NCBI GenBank assembly: GCA_010645155.1
Contig: JAAGOF010000234.1
Coordinates: 220,221 to 284,220, forward strand
Reading direction: 5' to 3'
Source of the DNA: Tigriopus japonicus
Taxonomy: Eukaryota > Arthropoda > Copepoda > Harpacticoida > Harpacticidae
DNA: 64,000 nucleotides
The notes below the pieces were generated by a model. The model searched no databases and was not told where the DNA came from. It saw only the letters and a program-made list of their open reading frames with translations. Position numbers and translations under genes: made by a program. Position 1 is the first letter of the stretch; every line of letters begins with the position of its first letter. Shown in pieces: positions 40,901 to 53,579 of the stretch.

Positions 40901-43900
40901 TACAGCATGAACGCTCGCTTCATTCAAACCCTTGTCCTGTTGTGGAACTCTCAATGGGTTATTCCAATCTTTTTGTGTCCATTCGAGCAATGGAATGGTG
41001 AAACGAACGAACGAAAGAAAGAAAGCAAGCCAAGAACTCATGACGGAAAGTAAATACGGAGTGCCCTAGATTTCCTATTTAAGGTCTATGGCAAAGATTT
41101 CGGATAGTATTATGAGATTCGAGCTTCCACAATTCCTATTGACTGTCAGTTTAGCAAACCTCCAACGTTCGTTTTTCCGTCCTAACTCCGTAGTGAAGCG
41201 TTCTCAAACCCTAAACCATAATTTGTCATGCCGCAATTAAAATCCAATCGCGCGGTAAAATGATTTGCCAACCCTTTATTGCTCCTCGTCATTGTCATGA
41301 TGGGCCTGGCTAATACGACCACCATTTGGACCACCCTTATCCGAATGAAGAACAATTTCCTGTTTGCAATTGTCGGAAGGGCAGGAAAAAGAACTGGGTT
41401 AATTGACCTTCCCAAACAAATTCATTTAACACTTATCCTCGTCAAGACATGAAAACGCGACAATTCGATTGGCTTACCCTGACTCTCCAACGAAGACTGT
41501 TCCCATTGAAGGAGCAATTCTGACCCGAAGTTACTCGAATTTGGCGCGTTTCTCCAACAATATAAATGCATCCACAGGAACAGGGCGAGATGGTATTCTC
41601 TTGGAACAAAGGGGTCCAAAATGACGATCCAATGACGTGGGTGCTCATGTCGACCAAATGTCGGGCGGACGAAATGTCTTCCATAGATTCCCCCGGGCAA
41701 GGGACCACTTCTCGGCAAGGCTTTTGTTCCACCCGGTGACCCTGTTCGAGGAAAGAGGGAAATTTCTCAACATGGGGAGATTGGTTCAGGAAATGAGTGT
41801 GTAAATAATAGAAGCCGGGTAGTTAAACAAAAGAATAGCAAAATGCACTAGCTTGATCGACAATAATAGGGATGAAGGTAAGGGAAACTCAGAGCCGCCA
41901 AGGGGAAAGAAGTGGGAAGAAGGGAATTATAGTCACCTCGCATAGAATCCTTTTATCCGTGTTTTGAGGCAATTGGCACATCCGATGGCGGGAGATGTAG
42001 CCACTTAGGCCGCAAGATACACTGCAAGATGACCAAGGACTCCAGGAACTCCAACTAGAAAGCGGAATAGCCTCGCCTAAGGGAAATAGAAATGTGCCAT
42101 AAGAACAGCATCCACTTGCATACCCCGTCTGTTTTGTACATATATCCCGAACGTCACAACACAACAAAATTCTGCTGGGTTGTTGGTACCAAATTAGAGA
42201 CGAAAAGATTAATGGCCCTCCAACGATTCTGGTTCCCACGACATTCGTTCGCGGGGTCTTTAATCATTTCATTCCACTCTTTTCAAGAGGCTCCTGGGTA
42301 CTCTCGGTTACATTTGGCCAGCTCTGAGGCCAAAGAGAGTAGAGAGGAGGAGAAGCACTTCCAATTATGGATTCCGCCTTGCCCCTTCAACTTGATTGTT
42401 CAGTTCTTCTGGAGGGGCACCCTTTGTATTACACATTCACGCCATATCAAGGGCCAACAACGGGCTATGTGCAAGTCTACAAGTACTGAACAAAGTTATT
42501 ATCTAAGATCTATATCTACCGCTCTTTTTTTGCGGGCTAGCAACATAGGGACCTCTGAAAACTTGGACTTGACGAATGAATATGGCATTTTCGTCAAAGG
42601 CCTTGTTGGCAATTGTTTTGGTCGTCAAATTTAATTCGAACAAAAATATGCGAATCACAGAGGCCCATTTGCTTTTCTGAGCATTCTTTTGACTCGTAGA
42701 AAAAGTGACTGTTGGAACCCAACCAGATTGCTTGCAAACGGTGGCTTGTTTTTACGTTTAACTCATGCCTAATAAATGACCATAAAGGCACAGAAGGTCA
42801 TTAACCTCTGGTCTATTGGGTGGACTTCCGTTGCTTCGCCTATTACTACCTGGACCATTAGCACAAGCGAATGATGGAGGACCTGGTAGGGATTTATGGA
42901 CTTTAAGATTCATGAGGCATCCTAAAAACAGATAACTCTCCATTACTACTTTGAGAGTAGTTAGAGTATCCCATCTCAAAGTAAGAAGGCATTCAACCTT
43001 GAAACTAACTGAATAAATGATGAGAGGACGTATTTTTATATTCAATGAATCTATGATATTGACAAACCTGATGATTGCCAAGCAAGAAACACATCAAGGA
43101 CCTAGCCATGTTACTGAATGAATCTTTATATGATCGACACACAACGCAGTGGTATTTGAAACTCTGCAAAATCTTTTGCATTTGAACAGTGCAACAAGAT
43201 CTCCCGTACTCGTTTTCGTGGGGACTCTTTGGTGCCATGTCTTTCCAATTTCCCCTCCTTCCACCACATTCACATACGTATACCCCAAACTATGTATGAA
43301 ATACGTAAGAAAAGAGAATGTCTCCCTGGCCTTGCCTTGCCTTGCGTGTCACTGAAACATCAGTAAAGAAGCCCAGGATTTTCTGTCACCCATCCAACCA
43401 ACCAACTAACCCAAGGGAATCGATTTAACCAACTCGAGCAGCGTTCCCTAGCTCGTTTACAAGAGGGGAAGAAAATGTGATCTTCGCATATGAAAATGGA
43501 CCCTCGAAACATCCCTCTTCATTATTCTGCAGATGCGCGGCTCATTTATGAAAACCACGTTGGAATCTTTTTGTCCTCAAGGCGTCATTCGAGGATATTC
43601 TGATATCTTACAACTAGTGGTAAAACATGGTCCACTCGAGTTGTGGGGCGTTTCAGTCTCCCTGCGGCAAACTTACCAGTTCGTAGACCTTTTACATGTT
43701 CTCTCACGCTCGACTCTTCCGTTTTGTGCAAGCAAGAAACGACGTTGCATTGCTCTAAAAATGGATCACTTTGTGGCGTTCTGGCTATACCCATACTGTT
43801 AGTAGATCTTGAAGGCATTTGCCGCCCTTCAATGGATACGCCCAATCACTGAAGGAGCTCATTTGGCTTTCCAAAGTCGGAAAGGAGTAGCAGGAAACGA

Positions 43901-46470
43901 GTTGAAATTTTGTGAAGGAGTGCATTAAGTCAAATTGTACCTTAGGAGAGCGTGTCAAAAGTCCGCAAAATTTGCAAATTTGAAGGCCCTTGCATAAAAG
44001 GTAGGTAAGTCCCTTCTTTCATGCTGATTTTGCACTTATCAAATTTACTTTGTAAAAATGTTTGAAAGATTTCGTTTAATGAAGGTATCTACGGAAATAA
44101 TTGAAGACCCCGCGAGAGAGGGTTCTTTGGACGCTCTTGTGTATCTCTTGGAAATCCTTTCACTAACTTTCCCTGGGATCAAGCCCAGTCCAAATCAAGA
44201 AAGCTAAACCAAAATGTTGAAAAGAACTTAATAAACTTGTGTGTCTCAATCCTGGTCTTTCATCTCTGGCTTGATACTTACTAGGTTCTTTGGCCGACAA
44301 GCACATCTTGGTCATGGTTTGGGTCTCTCCCAGGACGGTTCGAGTCACGTAGTGGAAGCAAAACTTCCAGTAAACGTCGTCAAAAAAGTTGCAAGGGATG
44401 AACATGACATCGGCGTGGGTGCTGATCTTCTTCTCTCCTAAATAATCCCATTCAGAAGGGACCAAATTGCCATTGCCAACCGAGCGAATCCCTGCAAAAA
44501 AGAGGAGAAGAATGCACCTTTTTCCACGGGAAAAGAAACCCTTCACGATCAACCGTTTGCGAAAGCTGAAGACAGATTTCTTGTGTTTCACTTCTCAGAA
44601 GTTGCCTTGATCTGCATCTTGTAGCCCTGCCCTTAATGTGATGTCCTTCAGGCGATGCTCGACTTTGAAAAGGTACCCCACCTGGCTTGACAAAAAACCC
44701 TTGACCCAAGGGGAAAGCTGTGCAAAATTTAAGAGAAGTCTCATCTTCTTTTGAACTCCTAAGCCGAGTGACTAATTCTTTCAAGCCAAAAAAAACTTGG
44801 TTATGCTGGTTTAGCGCGTCCCTTAAATGAAAATTCCAAATGCAACGTCTTTCTTGGACACCCTAAACTGGTTGGGCTTGGAATTTAGCTTATTCTTGCT
44901 CGCGCTCAGCACCTCACAACAACAATTACAGTTGACATGACTCGCAACAGTCGTGCCACTTTGATTTCTTTCTTTTACCGTGGTCCCAAAGGAGACCAGC
45001 AATCTGGCTCAGTGACAAAAAAAAGAATCCAAGAGCAAAGCAGGCAAAGTGGTGGTAGTGGTGGTGGTCCTAGTGGAACACAGAAAAGGAAAACCGGACC
45101 CAACTTTCTGGCTGTAACTTCTTGTTTGAGCTTAACTTCGTTCTTTTTTGCTCAATCTCTGCTACAGAGGCCAACCGTGAGGGGCAAGTGGGAGCTTCCT
45201 TTCCGTTTTCATGGCCGTGTTTATTATGACTCTTTTATTTTCCCCGACAGATTTAATAGACCCCAAACTCCGGGTTATGATCTACGTTTCTAGGTAAGGC
45301 TAATTCTTTCCCCAATAGAATAGAATTGACCTGCAACAATTTCCATCCCGTTTTGCGTATTAGCAAAATGTAGAACTTGGTTTGCCCTCTCCCTTTTTTG
45401 TTTCGTTTCCAAAGCCAGTTCTTTACCGAGTGAGAGAATGAATGTTCATTCATCAGTCAGGAAATGTCTGTGTTCTTTTTCTCACCTTGGCCAAACACTT
45501 TAATGCTGTCATGAGAACTGGAGCAGTGCGGAGATCTGACAGAGATCGCCTTGGCATCATTGGTAAGACATGGCAAGACGAACGGAGCTTCTTCATTCTT
45601 GATTTGAAAGTCCCTATTCTCGTGAACACGAATGGCCGAGCTTCTGGCCACGACGCTCGCCAAAGACAAGTTTGTTCGCAAGTACAATCTGAAAGTGCCA
45701 CTCTGGCCCCAAACTGAACAGTTCAGTGTCACCGTGAAGGAGGACTTCCGGTATAGATTTGGAACCGGATGAGACCACCAGACCCGATTGAGAGTGTCGT
45801 TTTGTGATACCAGGGAGTTGGGCGCTTGGCACTCCTGATATTCGGGATTGATTGTGCTGTCGGAACACTCAATCAAGTCCAGTTGAGCTTGGAATCCGAG
45901 TCTGGATTTCTTCTTCGTTTGGAACGGACTTGGATGAGAGCCCCAATCTCCAAAGGTCGTAAAAGTCTCGCAAAGGCCTCGAGTGAACGAGACCGTCACC
46001 GACACGTCGGTGGCATAAGTTTCCAATTTGGAGGGGACCGTGATACTCATCAAAGGCCAAGACACATGTAGGACGTCGCTCTCCACCTTCCTCTCGCCAT
46101 TAACCGTGAGGAAAGCCCGATAAGGCCCAGCGTGTTTAATGGTTCCACATTGAAAGACAACGACCCCATCTTGAATTCCGATTGGCACTGGCAGACTTGC
46201 CAGCTTCTTCGCTTGGGACGGGTGATGTCCTTTGACATTGAGCAGGATTGAGTCACCTTGAAGGAATTCCAAGTGAATCATGGCATTGTATTGAGCTGCA
46301 TTGGGCTCCATGAGCTCAAACGAGACCTCAATATAACCCTGCATGGCAGTGTAAGCTTCCGGCATTTTCACTTCCATTCGCCTCCTCCGCTCTTTGGCTT
46401 CCGCTTCTCGGAAAGCCAAAGGAAGGAGACTAAGTAACAAAAAGCAGATTAGGAACTGAATGAACATCAT
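37916..46470 (-). CDS. THSD1-like transmembrane protein with TSP1 and CUB-like regions
   Basis: Six exons, 46470-45486, 44491-44282, 42076-41937, 41741-41478, 40407-40047 and 39405-37916, join in frame to 1149 residues. Signal peptide MMFIQFLICFLLLSLLPLA; N-terminal extracellular region (25-398) collinear with vertebrate THSD1 (ESDVLHVSWPL, RSPHCSSSHDSIKVFGQG, FNC-like Cys block with YWKFCFHY); a thrombospondin type-1 repeat (about 402-465; WSSWSPWSSCSVSCG, then CREVVPC); a CUB-like segment (about 470-653; SPCSCGC, HSCLDGILEIRDG, SVLTFEL); one membrane helix (about 679-702); and a 447-residue cytoplasmic tail rich in Ser and basic residues. THSD1 regulates talin/FAK-linked adhesion in vertebrate endothelium; the role here is unknown. 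The CUB-like part is absent from human THSD1 as I recall it. Confidence 0.78.
39406..45485 (-). other. introns of the THSD1-like gene
   Basis: Introns: 45485-44492 (994 bases), 44281-42077 (2205), 41936-41742 (195), 41477-40408 (1070) and 40046-39406 (641). All have GT donors (GTGAG, GTAAGT, GTGACT, GTAAGC, GTAAGT) and pyrimidine-rich AG acceptors. No nested gene or repeat was recognised inside. Confidence 0.75.
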
Positions 46471-49400
46471 CTTTCCTCTCTTGTACAGATCAGTAATGTG
46501 ATTTACCGAGGATTACACAAAGCCCTCTACTTCATGTCGTCCGAGGTTGTTTCACTGATCATCACATTTGTCCTGATCATCATCCTGAATCTGTACGACG
46601 AGATTGATCGACTTCACTGTAATTAAGGATGCTGCATTCGGTTCTTCGCTTCCTCGGGAACATATAATTTCTGTTTTCACTCCACTCAAACATTAGCGAC
46701 TTCCGTGGGCCGACGACTCCATTTGAGGTATAACTATGACCCTGAGTACGAGAAATGGCTCATGTCTCCTTTATCCAGCCCATCGTTATCAGTGAGGGGG
46801 ATGCTGCACGCTTTAGTTCATCTGAATCTCAATAATCCAGGAGGTGCAATGCACTCACTACTCCCTTCATCTCCCGGTCGCTCTCCTTTCATGTGAGAAG
46901 GGGGCTTTTATGTCGCTCTAATAGGAAAGTAAACACTTGTGGCACTAGAAAGGGCTTAAAAGAATTTGCTTTTGTATCCTCACTGCTTCTTTTCCGCTCT
47001 GTCTTCTCAGAATAGTTGGCTCATGATTGAAAGAAACTTTGTATTTTGGTGCATGATTCCACATCACTGTTCACTTTCCTCCAATGCGTTGCCCTCACTC
47101 TTCCAATCTGATTTGTCCAATGAGTCTTTCGCTACAATGGTATGAGAAACTCGCCAGCCGATCTACTGGAGTTGTGATACGTAGAGTTCTAGTTTAGTGC
47201 TCTTGAGAAAAACAGATTAAACATGAATAGCAGCTTGGATGTCAATCAATAATCGCACCAGGATCGTCGAGCTTCCGAATTTCGTGCCATCAAAGGCGGC
47301 TCGCTCGTTCAATGACGGGATAATAACATGTTGTGCGATACTCTTTTTAGCAGAGACACTTATCTCCCTGAACATCTAGGGGCTCTTGTCATGGCATGTT
47401 GAAGGGCATTGCCTCGTTTCGAGTGCGTTTTTGGTGTTTGGTTGCCACGCTGGAAACATATTTTGTGAGTCTGGCCACGCTCAACAACAATTTTGATGAC
47501 ACGGAATTTGGTTGTTAGACAAGTCCGTGCTGAAGGAGTCTAGTTTCAGAGGACGAACTGAGAATAGACGAGAAAGAGCGATACACTCACACACCACTTT
47601 GATGCTTTGTGTATCCATTGGGTGAATGTGAAAATGAGCACTATCTCGATTTTAGGAGGCTAACTCTCATATTTTTCATGAAGGAAGGAGCAAAAGCCTT
47701 AAATTTCTTCTAACGAAAACTTTCCTCATATCCTCGGGGGAGAGTCCTCACCATCATCTCTCGTTCCTCCCTTGTTCTACAATTTCGTGTTCTCGGCTTG
47801 TTCAGTCTTCCTCCAATGTGTTGAGAGACCGACTAAGAGGAGCATATTGAAGTTTCAACATGCAGAAGAGGCCATGTCTCACTCAAAGAGGCAGCCTTTC
47901 AAATACTTCACGGCTATTTGGTATGTATAACTCAAGACCAGACATGATTGCGAAAGCGCCGAGGTCCAGGGGAATCACCACCGATCCAACATCCTAGTCG
48001 AAACTTTTGTGTCTTCTATTTGCATTTCATGCCTGGACGTCTCTCCATGGCATATCTGTCTTTGAGAGCTCACATGCTGGCTTTTCGTCACTTTTTTCCT
48101 TCTTATTCCATTTGAGCGTGGAAATGGCTTCATGTGATGGGTGCCAGAGGGACGCGTCGGCGTGGCACTTGGATTTTATGCGATGATCCGTTCAAGCCGC
48201 TTGGTTTGTCGCAAACTCTTGAAGCAACCAACTACTATGCCAATGAGGTGAGGGGGTTGAAAGCCCGAGAGGGGCTGGTTGGTTGGTTATTGATTTCTTA
48301 TGGCCACACCCTTGGTGAAGATTGGCATGATGGCCCGTTTTCAAGTGACTCTCTCTTCGGCACTTTTCTGGATGGATGATTGCGAGTGTATTATCCAGGG
48401 GTTGAAATCCGATCTCTTTGGTGGCACTTTCGCCCCAAGGAATCAACTTCTTTTTCTTGTATCACTGTAGGCTGACAGAAGCTCTGCCTGAAAGATGGGA
48501 GAGGGAAAAAGTTTAGTGGTGAAGAATGTTCCATTTTCTCGCCGAGAAAACTCATTTGTTTCCCAAAGAAAATCCTCCGCGGTTAAAAAGTCATTTCCTG
48601 GATTCCCAATCTGAAAAGGGAACCAACTCCGGCCTTGTTCTGCCCTGAATGAAGTTAGTTTTGGATCTAGTTTTTTCCTCGCTAAATCCTGAATCGCTTG
48701 GCACAAATTTGCACGAATGAATCAAAGCGGGTTCATTGACGAAATTGCCCTTTTATTCTACTCATCTCGGCTATTAACAAAGTGGCTGCAACTCTTTCTC
48801 GAATAGCATAGCGGGATCCTGATTGAGTGACTAGTTGAAGCTATGGTGTTGTTGCCTTTAGCCCAAGTGCCGAAAGGTCCATGAAGTAGGTAGTGAAGCA
48901 CTGACAGATTAAAAGCTTTCTAATTGTCCATTCGGCGAATGGCATGCCAGGAAGAACCTCAACCAAGAAAAGAATACGCCTAATTTTGCCTCACCTCACA
49001 GTTCCAAAGAGAAAAAGGCAAAATAAATTGATTGCATTTTTTGCAAAGGAGCAACAACAAAGCTCCAGGTAAATGCAACTGTTTGCAAGAAAACTTTTAC
49101 CCACCAAAACGTCCAACTTTCTTGGTCATCGTTTTCAAACATTTGGATGATGGAGCAAGAAATCAACTTACTTCCATCTCCTCTGTCTATCAATGTCCAG
49201 GCATTGGAAATTAGGCAAGATAAGGGGAAAGAAGAACATCCACCCAATTCCAATTGATATCAAGATACGCCCTTGTTCAAAGTTTTTGACCACTGTTAGT
49301 CTCCTATCAGAGCAAAGTAATGCAAAATCCTGGTGATCCTACCTCAAGTTTTACTGAACTTTGAAAGTTGATTTCGTTATTTTCATCGAATGCTTGGTGT

Positions 49401-52400
49401 TCCAATAAAGGCTCCTCAATCGACGTTTTTGACAAGGATCATTGTGAAATGATCTATAACCTGGCTCAGCTCATTGTTCATTCAATATGGGTAAAGGGGG
49501 CAGAGTTGCTGACTCGAAAGTGCTTTAACCTCCTTGTGTACCACGAGAAACAAAAGTTTCCACATGGAAGTCCCCCCACTAGTTGGTAGGCGATATCCAC
49601 CCTCTAAAGTTTGTTTCTTTCTTCTCCTCCTCTACCTTTCTGTCCCTTCTTTATTTAGTGATGAGTCCATCCCCTTTCTGTACATGGCAATGGACAACAG
49701 CACTCTGCCATTTCTTCTTTCCATGGCTAGATTGGTCCAAGAAATGTCTGGTAGTGTGCAGAGTCCACCTAAGAAGGGCCCTGATCTGCTGAACAGGGAT
49801 GATGCTCTTACTCAATGGACTTTTTCAAGGGGGAGATTCCATATACCTCTTGGTGGGGAGTCTAGAACTCGTAGTAAGCATTGATTTCCGAGAGGCACGC
49901 ACTTAAACACACACTCATCTTCATTTGGGGGCTGGCTACATGGATGGCATTGCTGCTCGAGTTTGTAGTTCTCCCTGAAGACGAACCGAACGTAGATTAA
50001 GAAAGAATGGAACTGCATTACACGTCCAAACTACCTGGGATGAGAAGGGGAGGTGAGGGATGATAAGATGATCAGATTGGAGATCTAGGATCAGAACTCT
50101 CAGAAACACTGCTCCCCGATGTGCATGCTTTGGTGTCACGATCTCGTCATTAGGATAGTGACACAGAGAGTACTACACTTATGCACTCACTGGAAAGTGA
50201 AAACGTGTTTGATATGCCATATAGAAAGCAACAAGAAACGTCTTGAGTTTTGATATTCTTATCCCATATTTTTCCCGGGAAATTTAAGCACAAAGTACAC
50301 ACCATAAATCAAGCGTGAACTAGACAAAAACATGAGTGTCTCCCTACCTTCAGCTTCGTTCCGAACATTGTTTCGCACTTTGCTCGTACTCGGTCATCCT
50401 CACTCTCAATATCTCGTCCACTATTGCCACGGTCACGATGAGGTAGTAACTGGCACTCTGCGAAGAATCGCCAGAATTACAGACCTCGCCTTCTGAGGCC
50501 GCTTCCTTATTCCAGACGGGCTCTGGATCTGATTGACTCCCCTTCGTTGGTTCTTTCGTTCATGTTGTTCGTATAGACGAGCGAAAAGCCCCCGGTCGAT
50601 CCCAGCCTGATGGCGTTGTTGCTGTTGTTGTTGTTGTGGTGGTGGTGGTGCTTCGTCTTTCCCTTTTTCCACACGCTCTCCGTCTCCCTTCCATTTGGTC
50701 ACGATTCTGCTCGAAGGATGGAGGAACCTGGTCCACTCCCGTCAGGCCATTTGTTGTTATTTTCGAGATCCATGAGGCGCTGGCGAGTTTTGTTCGTGGA
50801 ACAGCGGATCACATGAAACGAGAAGGGGAGCTTCGGTAGCCTACCTTGTGAAGCCGTCAGCAGTTTTCAAAATACCTTTCCGAGGAGTTCTAAAAGCGGA
50901 GAGAGAGAGGTACAAGTTCTTGAGTAAGTAGCCCAGCGAGTACTGTGTAGGTGTACCTACGTTACTACCTACCTACCTTCCTATGTACCTCTCTCCCTAC
51001 GGATCCAGGGAGCGAAATAGAGACCAATTTGAGGAAAGAGGCCTCCTATGGATTGAGGATCTATAGTGAGGGGACGGACGGGCGCACACTCGTTTACTTC
51101 TCCTGACAAAGGCTCATGGACGAAAATCTTGTGTACCTAGCTCGAGTACTAGTCCGCTCTAGCTTCACCGAGTCTAGAGCTCTAATAGCAAAACGATAGG
51201 GTTAAACGAGGGCCTCTGAGGAGCTTTTGGAACAAAAGCTGGGACAGAGGATATTCACCTCTTGCCGCTCTTTACTTTGGAACGTCACAAGAAAGCCGAG
51301 TGACTGAAGTTCACAAAGATGTACAAAGCAGCAATAGTTTTAAAGTAAACGGTGGTTTTTGGCTTTGAAGAAGCCTCTGCTGACGATTAGGAATGTGAAA
51401 GGGTTGCTTAATGATTTATGATACGAAATCGTGAATCATTATCTCATCTAATCAACAGGGGGTCATTATTGCTTCAACTTTTTGATCAATAAGGCCACCC
51501 TCGATCGGCAATTGATTTGATGGCTAATGACTCAGCAAGTCATTTGGATGTCACTCGTGTCCTAGGTGGTTCACGTGGTTAACGTTTCAAGTGTCAACTC
51601 GGATGGACAACCTTCATTCGGTCATTTCCTTGCGTTCCAGTTCGACATGCAATGACAAAAACCAAAGACGACACTGTCACAAGTAGATCTTGTGGGAGGT
51701 TTGCTTAGCCAACATTTCACTCGACACTTCACGGCTATTTTGCAAGTGTCATTTATTGCCATATCCAGCACAAGTGGTAGAATATTGGCATTAGTATGCA
51801 TTTGATCAAAGCACGAGTGTTGGGGGATAAGATGCAAATAATGTGATAGTCATTGATTCGCCCAAAGGGAAATAGTGTTTTGAGAACAATATTCAGGATC
51901 CTCCTTGGAATGAATCGAGAACTTTGTTCAAACAAACACCCATTATGTTATCTTGGATCCTCAAGTAGATGTTCGGTTGGAGGTGGAGATTTGGGTTGTT
52001 GAATAAAGGGGAAAAATCCACATTAGCAACTCGAAGGTGAGATCACAAACCTATTTGTGTATCCGTTAATCAACACCAAGCTAGGCTACTAAAAAACACT
52101 TCTTGGTTACCTCCTAATGTAAGCACCGATTTACGGTAGATGGGGTTGATCGTGTGTTTTAAGTAAACAGGAGTCAATGATCGAGTCTAGAATAATTAAC
52201 TCTTGTCGCAAAGACTCGTCTCGTTTCGTTTCTCTGGATCATTAATCGCTGAACTCCAGGACCGTCCTAATACGAGTACCTTGGAAAGGATTACAAAGAT
52301 TAGAGCTCCGTCAAAGCCTTGAAGAACAACCAGGAAAAAAAGTAGCGTACATGTTAGTTGAAGGGAACCAAGAAAAAATGTTCGATAGTGCGAAGAAAAT

Positions 52401-53464
52401 AGCCTGAAATGGACTTTAAACCAACAGTAACACGATCGCTCCTCTTCTAGTTTCCCTTTGGTTTTCCTTCCGTGTGGTGTGGTATCATGTTATTTGCCAT
52501 GAATTCTGACTTCCCCCTCCCACGATAAATCCCCAAGCCATACACCACGATGTCTCAGAACTGGTGCAGTACATGCATGGTTCGGGTGCTCAGACTTGGA
52601 ATATACTGAACTGACCAAGCATGCAGGGCTTATTGGAACACCCTTAACGAGCTCCTGTGGGGAGCAAGGGGTGAATCCCATCAAGAAACCACAGAAGAGA
52701 ACAGGGGGAGGAATATGGAGAAGCAAACCGATATTTATTTTCCTCTAGACATCAAGTACCAAGAATTACTTACTCCTTGTTATGGGGTGTTGTTATAGTT
52801 TTGGAACTTTTCTCGCCACACCTCATTTGTCTTTGGATCGAGGCAATGATAATTTCGTAAAAGCCAACTGAAAGAGTTACGAGCTAATGTTTCCATGCCT
52901 GATTGTTCCTGAGACCTCGAAATTGCCCTAGAAATGGACCACAACTTTGGACCTAAAGTGAGACCAAGGCGTCTTGCGGGTGCAGTGAACAACGTGGACA
53001 ACATTCTAGGTAAACGCCAAGTAAACATTGCTGCCAGGTTTATCACTCTCTTGTTTCCCCCCTTTTCAGGCACTGAACCCGTCTTTTAGTGAGCCTTCTC
53101 GAGAGGGATAAATGGTACCTCAGGGACGTCTGAAGGCTCGCCGTCAAGACCAGACTTCGAGGTACAGCTACACCACTTCCAACGATCCATAGTAGAATGT
53201 GTAGGTGTTTCTTTTGAAAGTATGTAACGTGGGCTATTTCTTGGGCACTACTATTGAGCTTCCAAGGAGGATGTGGGTTACTTTGATTACCAAATGGAAC
53301 ATTTTCTAGCCAGGAACTCGGAGAAATGTTCACATCACTTCTCATGTTCCCTTTGGAGGTATCTTTTGTGGTTTCATGGAACACTAATGGTTGTCTTCCG
53401 AACGTGGTGCAGCTACATGAACCAAAGGAACCATTTGTCTTCATCAACAAACAGGGTTTAACAA
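46471..53464. other. 7-kb gene-poor region
   Basis: No coding region is supported. Notable low-complexity: a GTT/GGT triplet run at about 50618-50652 that produces a fake poly-Gln frame on the minus strand, and TACC/TACCT runs at about 50950-51000. The left end should hold the promoter and 5' untranslated region of the THSD1-like gene (minus); the right end holds the 3' side of the large Gln-rich gene. Distal enhancers are possible but cannot be seen. Confidence 0.5.
50618..50652. repeat. GTT/GGT triplet microsatellite
   Basis: Runs of TTG/TTGTTG followed by TGG repeats. The minus-strand frame over it reads Pro4 Gln7, a simple-sequence by-product. Confidence 0.7.
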
Positions 53465-53470
53465 TTTATT
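53465..53470 (-). terminator. poly(A) signal of the large Gln-rich gene
   Basis: Minus-strand AATAAA about 110 bases after the TAA stop at 53580-53582, supporting this exon as terminal. Confidence 0.55.
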
Positions 53471-53579
53471 CGGTAAAGCATGTCGTAATTAAGGGTTATT
53501 GTGGACAAAATAGAAGATATTGCTGAATCAATGCTCTCTTAAGTTAATATGGCTTCGTGTGTGCCAGTACTGAATGGTG

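Noticed and set aside
46705..46896. 63-codon plus-strand open frame
   Set aside because: No similarity, no splice partners, and Ser/Leu composition expected by chance.
50433..50702. Minus-strand frame with Pro4 Gln7
   Set aside because: Poly-Gln arises from a triplet microsatellite; the frame has no ATG-led conserved part and no linked exons.
50950..51000. TACC/TACCT repeats as possible CRISPR-like or satellite array
   Set aside because: Short irregular simple sequence without constant spacers; the host is an animal.
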